DNA of 64,000 bases from Sphingopyxis fribergensis (GTDB lineage Bacteria > Pseudomonadota > Alphaproteobacteria > Sphingomonadales > Sphingomonadaceae), in contig NZ_CP009122.1 of NCBI RefSeq assembly GCF_000803645.1, forward strand, positions 1,588,501 through 1,652,500, given 5' to 3'. Shown piece by piece: positions 1-8,268 of the stretch. The position numbers and the translations under genes are program-made. The notes beneath the pieces were generated by a model that was not told the DNA's origin, ran no database searches, and saw only the letters and a list, made by a program, of their open reading frames with translations. Each line of letters begins with the position of its first letter. Position 1 is the stretch's first letter.

Positions 1-97
1 CCCGAAGGGCGTGGTGGAGGGGCGGCAACGTCACGCTGTAGCCCCTCCGTCAGCGCTACGCGCTGCCACCTCCCCATGCCTGCGGCAGAGGGAGGAT
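1..97. repeat. Dispersed palindromic repeat, copy 1 (cut by window edge)
   Basis: This stretch shares most of its sequence with 16142-16277, including the blocks GGGCGTGGTGGAGGGGC, CCCCTCCGTCAGCGCT and CGCTGCCACCTCCCCATG. The blocks are partly inverted with respect to each other, so the unit can fold. It lies just past the 3' end of the minus-strand DUF2147 gene. It has no credible coding sequence and looks like the intergenic REP-type elements common in sphingomonads. The left end is outside the window. Confidence 0.7.
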
Positions 98-102
98 CAG
101 GT

Positions 103-516
103 TTATGACATCTTCGTCCAGGTTACCGTACGGCAAAATACCGAGACGCAGCCTTTCATCGTCATCTTGCCGCCGTTCACGCGCAGATGGGCCTTGTAAT
201 AGCGGCCGTCCTCGGGGCTATAGCCTTCGCCTTTCCAGCCGTCGCCGTGCGGGACGAGATCCCAATAGATCTGCAGCCCGGTGACCTTGCGGCCGCGCTT
301 TCCCTTGTCGGGGTTGCGCTCGTCGAGCTGGCCGCCGACGGGCTGCTTGATCAGCAGGCGCTCGACGCGCCCGCACATCTTGTTGCCGCATGCGGCCATC
401 ACGACGATACCTTTGCCATCGTCGGTTTTCCAGCGTCCGGCAATCGGCGCGGGCGCCGCCGCCATCGACGGCACGGCTATCAAGGCGACAAGCGCCAAAG
501 CAAATCTGTGAATCAA
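103..516 (-). CDS. DUF2147 family secreted protein
   Basis: The 137-residue product has a signal peptide (about residues 1-20, hydrophobic core ALALVALIAVPS, cleavage after an AMAA-type site) and then a single DUF2147-like domain. This begins with the family motif GRWKTDDGKG, has a C-x4-C pair in AACGNKMCGRV, and ends with GCVSVFC. Function in the family is unknown; export to the periplasm is inferred. I chose a TTG start because GGAGAG lies a few bases upstream; extending further only adds a shadow of the divergent gene. It is divergent from the beta-helix gene that begins at 613. Confidence 0.8.
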   Translation of the reverse strand: MIHRFALALVALIAVPSMAAAPAPIAGRWKTDDGKGIVVMAACGNKMCGRVERLLIKQPVGGQLDERNPDKGKRGRKVTGLQIYWDLVPHGDGWKGEGYSPEDGRYYKAHLRVNGGKMTMKGCVSVFCRTVTWTKMS

Positions 517-612
517 AGCGACCTCTCCCCGGTTAGCTACACATATGTCAGCAACACGCTTGGCATCCGTCAAGTCTTGCACCATGCTCCCCGAAAATAA
601 GGGGAGAGACAT

Positions 613-1827
613 ATGCGATTCCATGCCCTGCGCCACGCGGCGACGCTCTGCATCGTGGCGGGATTTGCCGCCAGTCCGGCGGCGGCGAAAGTGATCAGCG
701 TCGGTGCAACAACGTCCGACGCCAATGAAAAGCTGCAAGAGGCGCTGATTCTCGCCGAGCCCGGCGACACGGTTCAACTGGGCGCGGGCGTGTGGAAGCT
801 GACCGATGGGCTTTCGCTCGACGTTGCCAATGTCACCGTGCGCGGAGCCGGGGCGGGCGAGGGCGGCTCGATCCTCGACTTTGCTGGCCAGCAGGGCGCG
901 GGCGAAGGGCTGCTCGTCACCTCGGACGACGTATTCCTGACGGGGTTCGCGGTACTCAACACCAAAGGCGACGGCATCAAGTCGAAGGGCGCCGACCGCA
1001 TCGTCTATCACAAGCTGCGCGTCGAATGGACCGCGGGGCCAAAGGAAACCAACGGCGCGTACGGCATCTATCCGGTCGAGAGCAGCGATGTGCTGATCGA
1101 CAGCGTTTTCGTCCGCGGCGCGTCGGATGCGGGCATTTACGTGGGCCAGTCGAAGAATATCGTCGTCCGCGATTCGATCGCGACCGAAAATGTCGCGGGG
1201 ATCGAGATCGAGAACAGCTATGACGCCGACGTCCACGACAATATCGCGACGAAGAACACCGGCGGCATATTGGTGTTCGACCTGCCGAGCCTGCCGATGC
1301 AGGGCGGGCACAATGTCCGCGTCTTCGAAAATATCGTGAACGACAACAGCACGCCGAATTTCGCGCCCAAGGGCAATATCGTCGCGAGCGTGCCGACGGG
1401 CACCGGCGTGCTGGTGATGGCGAACCGCAATGTCGAGATTTTCGACAATGTGTTCGACAACAACGGCACAGCTAACGTGATGATCGTCGGCTACCGCTAT
1501 GAGCATAAGGACCCGAAATATCAGCCGCTGCCGAGGCAAATCGTCGTGCGCGGCAACCAGCATGGCAAGGCGGGCTATGCGCCCAAATTCGCGGGCGGCG
1601 ACATGATCGCGGCGGCGATGGGCGGCAGCATCCCCCCGGTGCTGTGGGACGGCGCGGGCGATGCCGTCGTGCTCGATCCGGTCGGTGTCCTGTCGCTGAA
1701 CCTGCCCGATGTGAAAACGCCGCAGAGCGAGGCCAAGCCGGCACCCGCCGACCTGTCGAAGGGCGCGCTGCCCGCGGCGCTGCCGACGATCAAGCTGCCC
1801 GAAAGCATGGAGGCAAAGGTCCGGTGA
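613..1827 (+). CDS. Secreted parallel beta-helix protein, partner of a diheme cytochrome
   Basis: The 404-residue product has a signal peptide (cut near ASPAAA, residue 24). After it comes a long series of short beta-helix coils: repeated V-x-N-N/D patterns such as VRDSIATENVAGIEIENSYDADVHDNIATKN at about residues 180-215. The architecture is that of right-handed parallel beta-helix proteins, many of which bind or cleave polysaccharide. This branch is known mainly as the constant neighbour of the SO2930-type diheme cytochrome. The next gene starts on its stop codon (GTGA overlap), so the two are translationally coupled. No lyase catalytic residues can be assigned by eye. Confidence 0.85.
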   Translation: MRFHALRHAATLCIVAGFAASPAAAKVISVGATTSDANEKLQEALILAEPGDTVQLGAGVWKLTDGLSLDVANVTVRGAGAGEGGSILDFAGQQGAGEGLLVTSDDVFLTGFAVLNTKGDGIKSKGADRIVYHKLRVEWTAGPKETNGAYGIYPVESSDVLIDSVFVRGASDAGIYVGQSKNIVVRDSIATENVAGIEIENSYDADVHDNIATKNTGGILVFDLPSLPMQGGHNVRVFENIVNDNSTPNFAPKGNIVASVPTGTGVLVMANRNVEIFDNVFDNNGTANVMIVGYRYEHKDPKYQPLPRQIVVRGNQHGKAGYAPKFAGGDMIAAAMGGSIPPVLWDGAGDAVVLDPVGVLSLNLPDVKTPQSEAKPAPADLSKGALPAALPTIKLPESMEAKVR

Positions 1828-2852
1828 AACGCGTCTTTGCTGCGGTCGCCGCGGCGCTGCTTAGTGCCAGCGGTGGAGCGGCGCTTCCGTCGCAAACCGT
1901 CGATCAGGCGTTGATCGATGGTGACAGCATGCCGCCGAAGCTGTCGGCGTTCGGCTTGTTTCGCGGCAACGATCCGAAAACGCCCGCGGCGGGCATCGGC
2001 TATACGCTGCGCGCGCCTTTGTTCAGCGATTATACCGACAAGCATCGCTTCATCTCGATCCCGGCGGGCCAGAAGGCGTTGGTCGCGGCCGACGGAACAA
2101 TTGCGTTTCCGGTCGGCACGGTGCTCGTCAAAAGCTTCGGGTGGAACGACGTCAATGGCGGCCGCCCGGTCGAGACGCGCCTGCTGATCCGCCGCGCGTC
2201 GGGCTGGACCGCGCTGCCCTATATCTGGGACGCCGATGGCAAGGATGCGACGCTCTCGCTCGGCGGACGCCGCGTGCCGGTGAGTTTCAAGAGCCCCGAT
2301 GGCGAGGCGCACAGCATTCGCTATGCGGTGCCGAACAAGAATCAGTGCAAGGAATGTCATAGCCTCGGCGGCGAGATCGTCCCGATCGGTCCGAAGGCGC
2401 GGAACTTCATTCTCGATCCGGCAGCGTCCGACAAGTTGCGCAGCCTCTATTTCGAAAACCCCGCTATGCTCAAACCGACGATGCCGCAGTGGGACGATCC
2501 GAAGGCGGGCAGCGTCGCGACCCGCGCGCGCGCCTATCTCGACGTCAATTGCGCGCATTGCCACAATCCGGCGGGCAGCGCGTCGAACAGCGGGCTTTTC
2601 CTGCGCTGGACGGACGATCCAACGGGTGTGAACTATGGCATCGGCAAGCGCCCGACCGCGGCGGGACGCGGCAGCGGGGGCATGGATTTCGCGATCGCGC
2701 CGGGTGATCCCGACCATAGTTTCCTGATCTATCGGCTCGAAAGCACCGATCCCGGAATCGCGATGCCCGAGGTCGGGCGATCGACGGTGCACCGGGAAGG
2801 CGCCGCGCTGCTGCGGCAATGGATTGCGGAGATGCCGAAAGCATCGCATTAG
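1824..2852 (+). CDS. SO2930-family diheme c-type cytochrome
   Basis: The 342-residue exported protein starts at a GTG whose last two bases belong to the TGA of the beta-helix gene. Residues 1-20 form a signal peptide. Two haem c attachment motifs are visible, CKECH at residues 175-179 and CAHCH at 243-247; the spacing and surrounding sequence match the SO2930 family. It should act in the periplasm as an electron carrier or oxidoreductase. Its conserved pairing with the preceding protein suggests one functional unit, but the substrate is unknown. A maleylacetoacetate isomerase gene follows after 8 bases. Confidence 0.85.
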   Translation: MKRVFAAVAAALLSASGGAALPSQTVDQALIDGDSMPPKLSAFGLFRGNDPKTPAAGIGYTLRAPLFSDYTDKHRFISIPAGQKALVAADGTIAFPVGTVLVKSFGWNDVNGGRPVETRLLIRRASGWTALPYIWDADGKDATLSLGGRRVPVSFKSPDGEAHSIRYAVPNKNQCKECHSLGGEIVPIGPKARNFILDPAASDKLRSLYFENPAMLKPTMPQWDDPKAGSVATRARAYLDVNCAHCHNPAGSASNSGLFLRWTDDPTGVNYGIGKRPTAAGRGSGGMDFAIAPGDPDHSFLIYRLESTDPGIAMPEVGRSTVHREGAALLRQWIAEMPKASH

Positions 2853-2860
2853 ACGGCGCC

Positions 2861-3505
2861 ATGACACATCCGACGCCCCAGCTTGTCCTCCATGACTATT
2901 TCCGCTCCTCGGCCAGCTTTCGCGTCCGCATCGCGCTCAACCTCAAAGGGCTCGATTATGAGCGCGTCGAGGTGAGCCTGATCGCGGGCGAGCAGCGCAG
3001 CGACGCCTATCTGGAACAGAATGCGCAGGGTTTCGTCCCGATGCTCGTTGTCGACGGCGAGCCGATCATCCAGAGCATGGCGATCATCGACTGGCTCGAC
3101 CGCGCCTTTCCCGAGCCGCGGCTGATACCCGAAGAGGCGATGCCGCGCGCGGTCGCGCTCGCGCAGGCGCAGGTGATCGCGAGCGACATCCACCCGCTCA
3201 ACAATCTGCGCGTGCTCAAATATCTGAAACGCGACCTCGGGCTCAACGAGCAGACCAAGGAGCGCTGGATTGCGACATGGATCGCGCAAGGGTTCGAGGC
3301 GCTCGAAGCGATGGCGGGTGACGGGCGTTATCTGGGCGGCGAGACGCCGGGGATCGCCGATTGCTGCCTTGTCCCGCAAATCTATAATGCGCGGCGTTTC
3401 GAGGTGCCGCTGGCCGATTATCCCCGGCTGGTCGCGATCGATGCGGCGTGCATGGAGCATGAGGCTTTCCAACGGGCGCAGCCCGACGCGGTCAAGCCAG
3501 CGTGA
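2861..3505 (+). CDS. maiA: Maleylacetoacetate isomerase (zeta-class GST)
   Basis: The 214-residue protein has the zeta GST signature SSASFRVR near residue 14-21 (glutathione-activating serine region), a thioredoxin-like first half and an all-helical second half with GETPGIADCCLVPQ. It isomerises maleylacetoacetate to fumarylacetoacetate in tyrosine breakdown. I take the ATG at 2861 because the longer reading frame overlaps the cytochrome gene. Fumarylacetoacetase and homogentisate dioxygenase are not in the window, so the pathway context is incomplete here. The stop overlaps the start of the following TonB receptor (GTGA). Confidence 0.88.
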   Translation: MTHPTPQLVLHDYFRSSASFRVRIALNLKGLDYERVEVSLIAGEQRSDAYLEQNAQGFVPMLVVDGEPIIQSMAIIDWLDRAFPEPRLIPEEAMPRAVALAQAQVIASDIHPLNNLRVLKYLKRDLGLNEQTKERWIATWIAQGFEALEAMAGDGRYLGGETPGIADCCLVPQIYNARRFEVPLADYPRLVAIDAACMEHEAFQRAQPDAVKPA

Positions 3506-5592
3506 TCCGGCTTCTGGCGGGGGTTGCCGCGCTGGCGTTGCCGGCGGCGGCAATGGCGCAGGGCGGCGCCGTCGACGAAGCGACTGCAGTTGCCATCGAC
3601 CAGGCGGCCGCCGAAGAAGCGGGCGGCTGCTGCAGCTTCTGGGTTCCGCGCATTCCGACCGAAATCATCGTCGTGAGGGCGAGCGGTGCGCTCCAACCGG
3701 CCGACAGCGATACGGTCCAGGCCTCCAGCCTGATCGCCTATCCCGAACAGGGTCTGGGAGCGCGCATCGAGAACCGTCTGCGCGACGAGGCGGGCCTCGT
3801 TCAATTCCGCCGTTCCGACGGGCGTTCGGCGCATCCGACCAGCCAGGGCGTCACGCTGCGCGGGCTCGGCGGCAATGCGTCGGCGCGCGCGCTGGTGACG
3901 CTCGACGGTGTACCGCAGGCTGATCCATTCGGGGGTTGGGTCGCGTGGAGCGCCTATGATGCGATCAACCTCGGCGGCGTCATCGTTACGCGCGGCGGCG
4001 GCAGCGGGGTCGATGGCCCAGGCGCGCTCGCGGGTACGGTCGGCCTCTATTCGGAAATGACCGACGGCGCCGAGGCAAGCCTCGCTTATGGCAGCCGCGA
4101 CAGCTGGGATGCCTCGGCGTCGATGGGCGGCGAAATCGGTAACGGGCAGATCGCGCTCGACGGGCGCTACAGCCGCGGCGACGGCTTCGTGCCGGTCGCG
4201 AAGGGACAGCGTGGTTCGGTCGACCGCGCGGCGCCTTACGAGCAGGGCGGGCTTGGCCTGCGTCTTCGTTTCGACGCGGGCGACGACAGCCGGATCGAGG
4301 CCGCGCTGCGCGGCTTTTCGGACCGGCGCGACCGCGGGACCGATTTTACCTCAAGTCAGTTCGACGGGATCGACGCCAGCCTGCGCTTCGTCCACGATCC
4401 CGCCGGTGAGACGCAATGGCTCGCGCTCGGCTACGTCCAGCTTCGCGATTTCGAAAGCGGTTTCGCGAGTGTCGCGGCCGGCCGGAACAGCGTGGCGCCG
4501 GCGCTCTTCCAACGCGTTCCCGCCACCGGTCTCGGCGCGCGCTTCGAGTTGCGTCCGGCGATCGGCGGGGCCAATCCGCTGCGGGTCGGCGCCGACTGGC
4601 GCCGCACAACCGGGCGGACCGAGGAAGATTTCTTCTTTACCGCCGGCGTGCCGGGCCGCCACCGTATCGCGGGGGGAAGCAGCGATACGCTCGGCGCTTT
4701 CGCCGAATGGACCTCCGGCGACGCCGATGACGGCTTCCTCTGGACGCTGAGCGGCCGCGTCGATCGCTGGTGGTTGGGCCAGGGCTATCGGCTCGAACGC
4801 AATATCGCCGGCCCCGTCATCACCGACTTGCGCTTCGCGGCGCGGCAGGGGTGGGAAGGAAGCGGCCGGGCGGGCGTGCGCTGGACGTCCGATGCGCTGT
4901 CGCTCCGCGCGGCCGGCTATCGCGGCTGGCGCCTGCCGACGCTCAACGAACTCTACCGCCCGTTCCGCGTCGGGGCCGAGGTGACGACCGCGAACGAAAT
5001 GCTGAAACCCGAACGATTGTGGGGCGGCGAGGTTGGGGTCGATTGGGACAATGGTGACACGAAGCTGTCGGCTACGCTCTTCGCCAATCATCTGACGAAC
5101 GCGATCGCCAACGTCACACTCGCGCCGAACCTCAACCAGCGGCAGAATCTCGACGCGATCGACAGCAAAGGTGTCGAGGTGAGTGCCGAGCAGCGGATCG
5201 GCCCCGCGACGCTACGCGCGACCTATGCCTTCACCGACGCGAAGGTCGATGCTTCGGGCGGCGCAGCGACGCTTGACGGTCGCCGTCCGGCGCAGATTGC
5301 CAAGCATGGCGGCAGCGTGTCGCTGCGCAGCAACGCGCGGGGCCCGTTCGGCGGCTTTGCGACGCTGCGCTATGTCGGCAGTCAGAATGAGGACGACCTC
5401 GGCCTGCTCGAACTGGGCGATGCGCTCACGCTCGACGCAGGGTTGTCGTGGAAACTGGCCAAGGCGATCAGTATCGAGGCGCGGGGTGAGAATCTGTTCG
5501 ACGAACTCGTGCCCGCCGCGATCTCGTCGACGGGGATCGTCGAGCGCGCGACCCCGCGGACCTTGTGGGTCGGCGCGCGCGTTTCTTTCTGA
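3502..5592 (+). CDS. TonB-dependent outer-membrane receptor
   Basis: The 696-residue product begins at GTG (overlapping the maiA stop) with a signal peptide ending at AMAQ. It has a TonB-box-like segment (TEIIVVRASG, about residues 53-62), a plug domain with TLRGLGGNASARALVTLDGVP, and a 22-strand barrel ending in an aromatic residue (VGARVSF). The substrate is not readable. A CC pair (residues 47-48) before the TonB box is unusual. It lies 82 bases upstream of the MarR/HprK-like cassette on the same strand. That could be chance, although receptors do accompany peptide-modifying clusters in sphingomonads. Confidence 0.88.
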   Translation: MIRLLAGVAALALPAAAMAQGGAVDEATAVAIDQAAAEEAGGCCSFWVPRIPTEIIVVRASGALQPADSDTVQASSLIAYPEQGLGARIENRLRDEAGLVQFRRSDGRSAHPTSQGVTLRGLGGNASARALVTLDGVPQADPFGGWVAWSAYDAINLGGVIVTRGGGSGVDGPGALAGTVGLYSEMTDGAEASLAYGSRDSWDASASMGGEIGNGQIALDGRYSRGDGFVPVAKGQRGSVDRAAPYEQGGLGLRLRFDAGDDSRIEAALRGFSDRRDRGTDFTSSQFDGIDASLRFVHDPAGETQWLALGYVQLRDFESGFASVAAGRNSVAPALFQRVPATGLGARFELRPAIGGANPLRVGADWRRTTGRTEEDFFFTAGVPGRHRIAGGSSDTLGAFAEWTSGDADDGFLWTLSGRVDRWWLGQGYRLERNIAGPVITDLRFAARQGWEGSGRAGVRWTSDALSLRAAGYRGWRLPTLNELYRPFRVGAEVTTANEMLKPERLWGGEVGVDWDNGDTKLSATLFANHLTNAIANVTLAPNLNQRQNLDAIDSKGVEVSAEQRIGPATLRATYAFTDAKVDASGGAATLDGRRPAQIAKHGGSVSLRSNARGPFGGFATLRYVGSQNEDDLGLLELGDALTLDAGLSWKLAKAISIEARGENLFDELVPAAISSTGIVERATPRTLWVGARVSF

Positions 5593-5627
5593 TTCTCCCG
5601 CCGATAGACCTTCACAGACCGGAAAGA

Positions 5628-5642
5628 GGCTATAGGATAGCC
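5628..5642. promoter_or_regulatory. Palindrome upstream of the marR-type gene, candidate operator
   Basis: GGCTAT-AGG-ATAGCC is a perfect 6-bp-arm palindrome 32 bases before the MarR-type start codon. MarR proteins usually repress their own operon through such short dyads, so this is the best local operator candidate. It is an inference from position and symmetry only. Confidence 0.45.
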
Positions 5643-5674
5643 GCGACCGGGACAATGTTGGGGGTTACGAAGGC

Positions 5675-6121
5675 ATGGCCGCGAAGAAGCTGAATCTCGA
5701 CAATTTCCTGCCGTATCGTCTGTCCATCGCATCGAATGCCCTGTCGAGCCGCATCGCCGCCGAATATGAAAACCGCTTCGGGCTGAAGATTCCCGAATGG
5801 CGGTTGATGGCGGTGCTGGGCGAGGGACAGCCCAAGACGCAGCGCGAGTTGGTCGAAGCGACGCGGATGGACAAGGTCACGGTCAATCGCGCCGCAAAAG
5901 CGCTCGCCGACCGCCACCTGATCGCGCGTCAGGCGCATGAGGCCGACGGGCGTTCGCATCATCTCGAACTCACCGAAACCGGGCGCTCGCTCTATGACGC
6001 GATCGTCCCCGCGGCGCTGGCGAGCGAAGCGCAGCTCGAATCGAATATCAGCGCCGACGAACGCGCGGCGCTGATGCGGATCCTCGCGAAATTGACTGCC
6101 GCCGCCGCTGACTATGACTGA
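5675..6121 (+). CDS. MarR-family transcriptional regulator
   Basis: The 148-residue winged-helix protein has an N-terminal dimerisation helix (NFLPYRLSIASNALSSRIAAEYE). The DNA-binding core has the recognition region TQRELVEATRMDKVTVNRAAKALADRHLI (about residues 52-80) and a wing (EADGRSHHLELTETG). It starts 82 bases after the TonB receptor and overlaps the PqqD-like gene by 8 bases, so it is very likely the first gene of, and regulator for, the four-gene cassette. The ligand is unknown. Confidence 0.88.
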   Translation: MAAKKLNLDNFLPYRLSIASNALSSRIAAEYENRFGLKIPEWRLMAVLGEGQPKTQRELVEATRMDKVTVNRAAKALADRHLIARQAHEADGRSHHLELTETGRSLYDAIVPAALASEAQLESNISADERAALMRILAKLTAAAADYD

Positions 6122-6395
6122 TCGCGCCTATCGTGCCGCGCCGCCGGGCGCGCTGCGTATCGAGCCGCTTGGCGAATTGACCGCGATCTTCGACCGACGC
6201 TCGATGCAGACGCATCTTGTCGTCGCGCCGATGCCCGAGATTCTGGACGCCATGGGCGCCGACGCATGCGGGGCTGCGACGCTCGCCGCGCGGCTCGCAG
6301 CGATCTTTGATTTCGATGGCGACAATGAGGTGCAGTCCATTCTTGCCGAAAGGTTGGGCGAGCTTGCCGCGATGGGGCTGGTGGAGCGCGCGTGA
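6114..6395 (+). CDS. PqqD-like peptide chaperone of an HPr-rel-A type system
   Basis: The 93-residue protein has the fold of PqqD / RiPP recognition elements: beta strands (RIEPLGELTAIFDRRSMQTHLV), then helices with a hydrophobic pattern ending in ILAERLGELAAMGLVERA. In known clusters such domains hold a leader peptide for a modifying enzyme. Its place immediately before an HprK-related kinase (4-base overlap) matches the cassette that NCBI models name HPr-rel-A. No precursor peptide is visible next to it. Assignment to that family is from memory of its layout and motifs. Confidence 0.75.
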   Translation: MTDRAYRAAPPGALRIEPLGELTAIFDRRSMQTHLVVAPMPEILDAMGADACGAATLAARLAAIFDFDGDNEVQSILAERLGELAAMGLVERA

Positions 6396-7258
6396 AGCAC
6401 AATATTCGCATTGCCGTCGGGCCGGTGCAGTTCCGGATCGGCAGCGATTGGGCCGAACCGATCGATGCACTCGGGCGCCTCTACGCCGGCTATCCGCAGG
6501 ACGATGCCCGTCCGGCCGAGGCGACGGTGCGCCTGTTCGCGGCGCGACCGTGGCGGCGCTGGCTGCGGCCGTCGGTGCATATCGGCGGCGACTTCATCGT
6601 TCCCGACGCATTGCCGCTGCCGCTGTCGATGGGGCTGCTCGCCGCCGAGATGGCGATGAATTTGCAGGTCGCGCTCGGCTGGCGGCGGCACATGCTGCTC
6701 CATGCGAGTGCCGTCGCGCGCGATGGTCGCGCGGTGATCCTGTCGGGCGAATCTGGGTCGGGCAAATCGACCCTCGCCGCGCTGCTTGGTGAAGGCGACT
6801 GGCGGCTGATGGGCGACGAATTCACGCTGATCGATCCCGAGGGCGGCGATGCTTTTGCCTTTCCGCGCGCGGTCAGCCTAAAGAACGAAGCGATCGCCGA
6901 GGTCGCGGCACAGGTCGATCCGTCGCGGCTCGGCCCGCTGCTCGCGGGCACACCGAAAGGCGATATCCGCCATCTGATCCCGCGGTCCGATGCCATCGCC
7001 GCGATGCACGAACCCGCGCGCCCGGCGCTGCTGCTCTTCCCGCGCTTTGGCGGCAAGGCCGCGATCGAAGCGATGGGCGAGGGCGAGGCGTTTGTTCGGC
7101 TGACCGAGGCATCGACCAACTATGTCGCGCTGGGCGAGGCGGGTTACGCCGCGCTGACCCGGCTCGTTCGCGAAACGCCGGCGTTCGGCATTTCCTATCC
7201 CGACAGCGCGACGGGTCTTGCGCTCGTCGAGCAGCTTTGGGCGGAGACCGCCGGGTGA
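6392..7258 (+). CDS. HprK-related kinase A
   Basis: The 288-residue protein has a Walker A loop GESGSGKS at residues 119-126, preceded by HASAVARDGRAVILS, the usual entry strand of HPr kinase/phosphatase domains. A GDEFTLID segment follows near residue 150, like the HprK acidic region. It lacks the N-terminal domain of true HprK and no HPr gene is nearby, so it probably phosphorylates something other than HPr. Related small kinases modify lasso peptides. It overlaps both neighbours by 4 bases (ATGA/GTGA type), showing a tightly coupled operon. Confidence 0.82.
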   Translation: MKHNIRIAVGPVQFRIGSDWAEPIDALGRLYAGYPQDDARPAEATVRLFAARPWRRWLRPSVHIGGDFIVPDALPLPLSMGLLAAEMAMNLQVALGWRRHMLLHASAVARDGRAVILSGESGSGKSTLAALLGEGDWRLMGDEFTLIDPEGGDAFAFPRAVSLKNEAIAEVAAQVDPSRLGPLLAGTPKGDIRHLIPRSDAIAAMHEPARPALLLFPRFGGKAAIEAMGEGEAFVRLTEASTNYVALGEAGYAALTRLVRETPAFGISYPDSATGLALVEQLWAETAG

Positions 7259-8268
7259 GCGCGGTGCGGACCTTTGTTGACCTGCTCGCCGGACGCCGCG
7301 ATCCGGCTGCATTGGCCCCGCTCGACTGGGACGGCGTGATCGGCGTCGCGCGCAGCGAGGCGATGCTCGCGACGCTTGCGCACCGGCTTGCCGAAGCCGA
7401 CCTGCCGCCGACCGTCGCCGCGTTGTTCGCCGATCAGCGAGCCGCCGCCGCGGTCGCACGGCGCCAAGCCTTATGGGAAGCCGAGATGGCGCGCCGTGCG
7501 CTCGCGCCCGCGGGGATCGAATTCGTGCTGCTGAAGGGTGCGGCCTATGCCGCCGCCGACATGGCCTGTTCCGCGGGGCGGCAGATTGGCGATCTCGACA
7601 TATTGGTGCTCGCGCACGACATTCGCCGCGCCGAAAATCTGCTGCTCAAGGCGGGGTGGGAATGGGTGAAGTCCGATCCCTATGACGACGCCTATTACCG
7701 CGAGCATATGCACGAACTGCCGCCGCTGATCCACAAGACCCGCGACCGGATGATCGACGTGCACCACACGATCCTGCCGCGCACCCATCGGGTCACGCCG
7801 GATGCGCTGGCACTGATGAGCGACGCGGTGACGAGCGGCAGCGGCTATGCGGTGCTGAACCCCGCCGACATGGCGTGCCATTGCGCGGCGCATATGCTCG
7901 CCGACGGCGACTTGCAGGGCGGGCTGCGCAATCTGTGGGATTTTCACACGATGACGCGCGACTTTGCCGAGGCCGGTCCGGGCTTCTGGGACCAGCTAGG
8001 CGTGCGGGCGGCGTTGCACGGGCTGCAGAGTGCGGTGCACCGCGCGGCGCGGCTGTCGCGCGATCTTTATGGTGCGGCGTTGCCGAGCGGGTGGGACCGG
8101 CACGATCCGACCGACGCGTGGTTCCGCCGCCGTCTGTTCGCGCGCGACGATTGGGGTCGCGTGACCGACCCGCTGCTCGAACAGGCTTTCTATATCCGCT
8201 CGCACTGGCTGCGCATGCCGCCCGCGATGCTCGCGAAGCATCTCTGGACGAAGTGGCGCAAGCGCTAG
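7255..8268 (+). CDS. Nucleotidyltransferase-family protein of the HprK-like cassette
   Basis: The 337-residue protein starts at a GTG overlapping the kinase stop. The core is a Pol-beta-type nucleotidyltransferase motif: FVLLKGAAYAA, then GRQIGDLDILV (DxD metal site near residue 117-119) and a later MIDVHHTI. The layout fits the uncharacterised NTP_transf_5 family, also found in peptide-tailoring clusters. The substrate is unknown. It is the last gene of the cassette: its stop overlaps the 3' end of the convergent phosphoglycolate phosphatase gene. Confidence 0.78.
   Translation: MSAVRTFVDLLAGRRDPAALAPLDWDGVIGVARSEAMLATLAHRLAEADLPPTVAALFADQRAAAAVARRQALWEAEMARRALAPAGIEFVLLKGAAYAAADMACSAGRQIGDLDILVLAHDIRRAENLLLKAGWEWVKSDPYDDAYYREHMHELPPLIHKTRDRMIDVHHTILPRTHRVTPDALALMSDAVTSGSGYAVLNPADMACHCAAHMLADGDLQGGLRNLWDFHTMTRDFAEAGPGFWDQLGVRAALHGLQSAVHRAARLSRDLYGAALPSGWDRHDPTDAWFRRRLFARDDWGRVTDPLLEQAFYIRSHWLRMPPAMLAKHLWTKWRKR

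Noticed and set aside
520..1563. Long minus-strand extension of the DUF2147 gene through the beta-helix gene
   Set aside because: The real protein begins at a signal peptide near 516; everything upstream is antisense to a supported gene.
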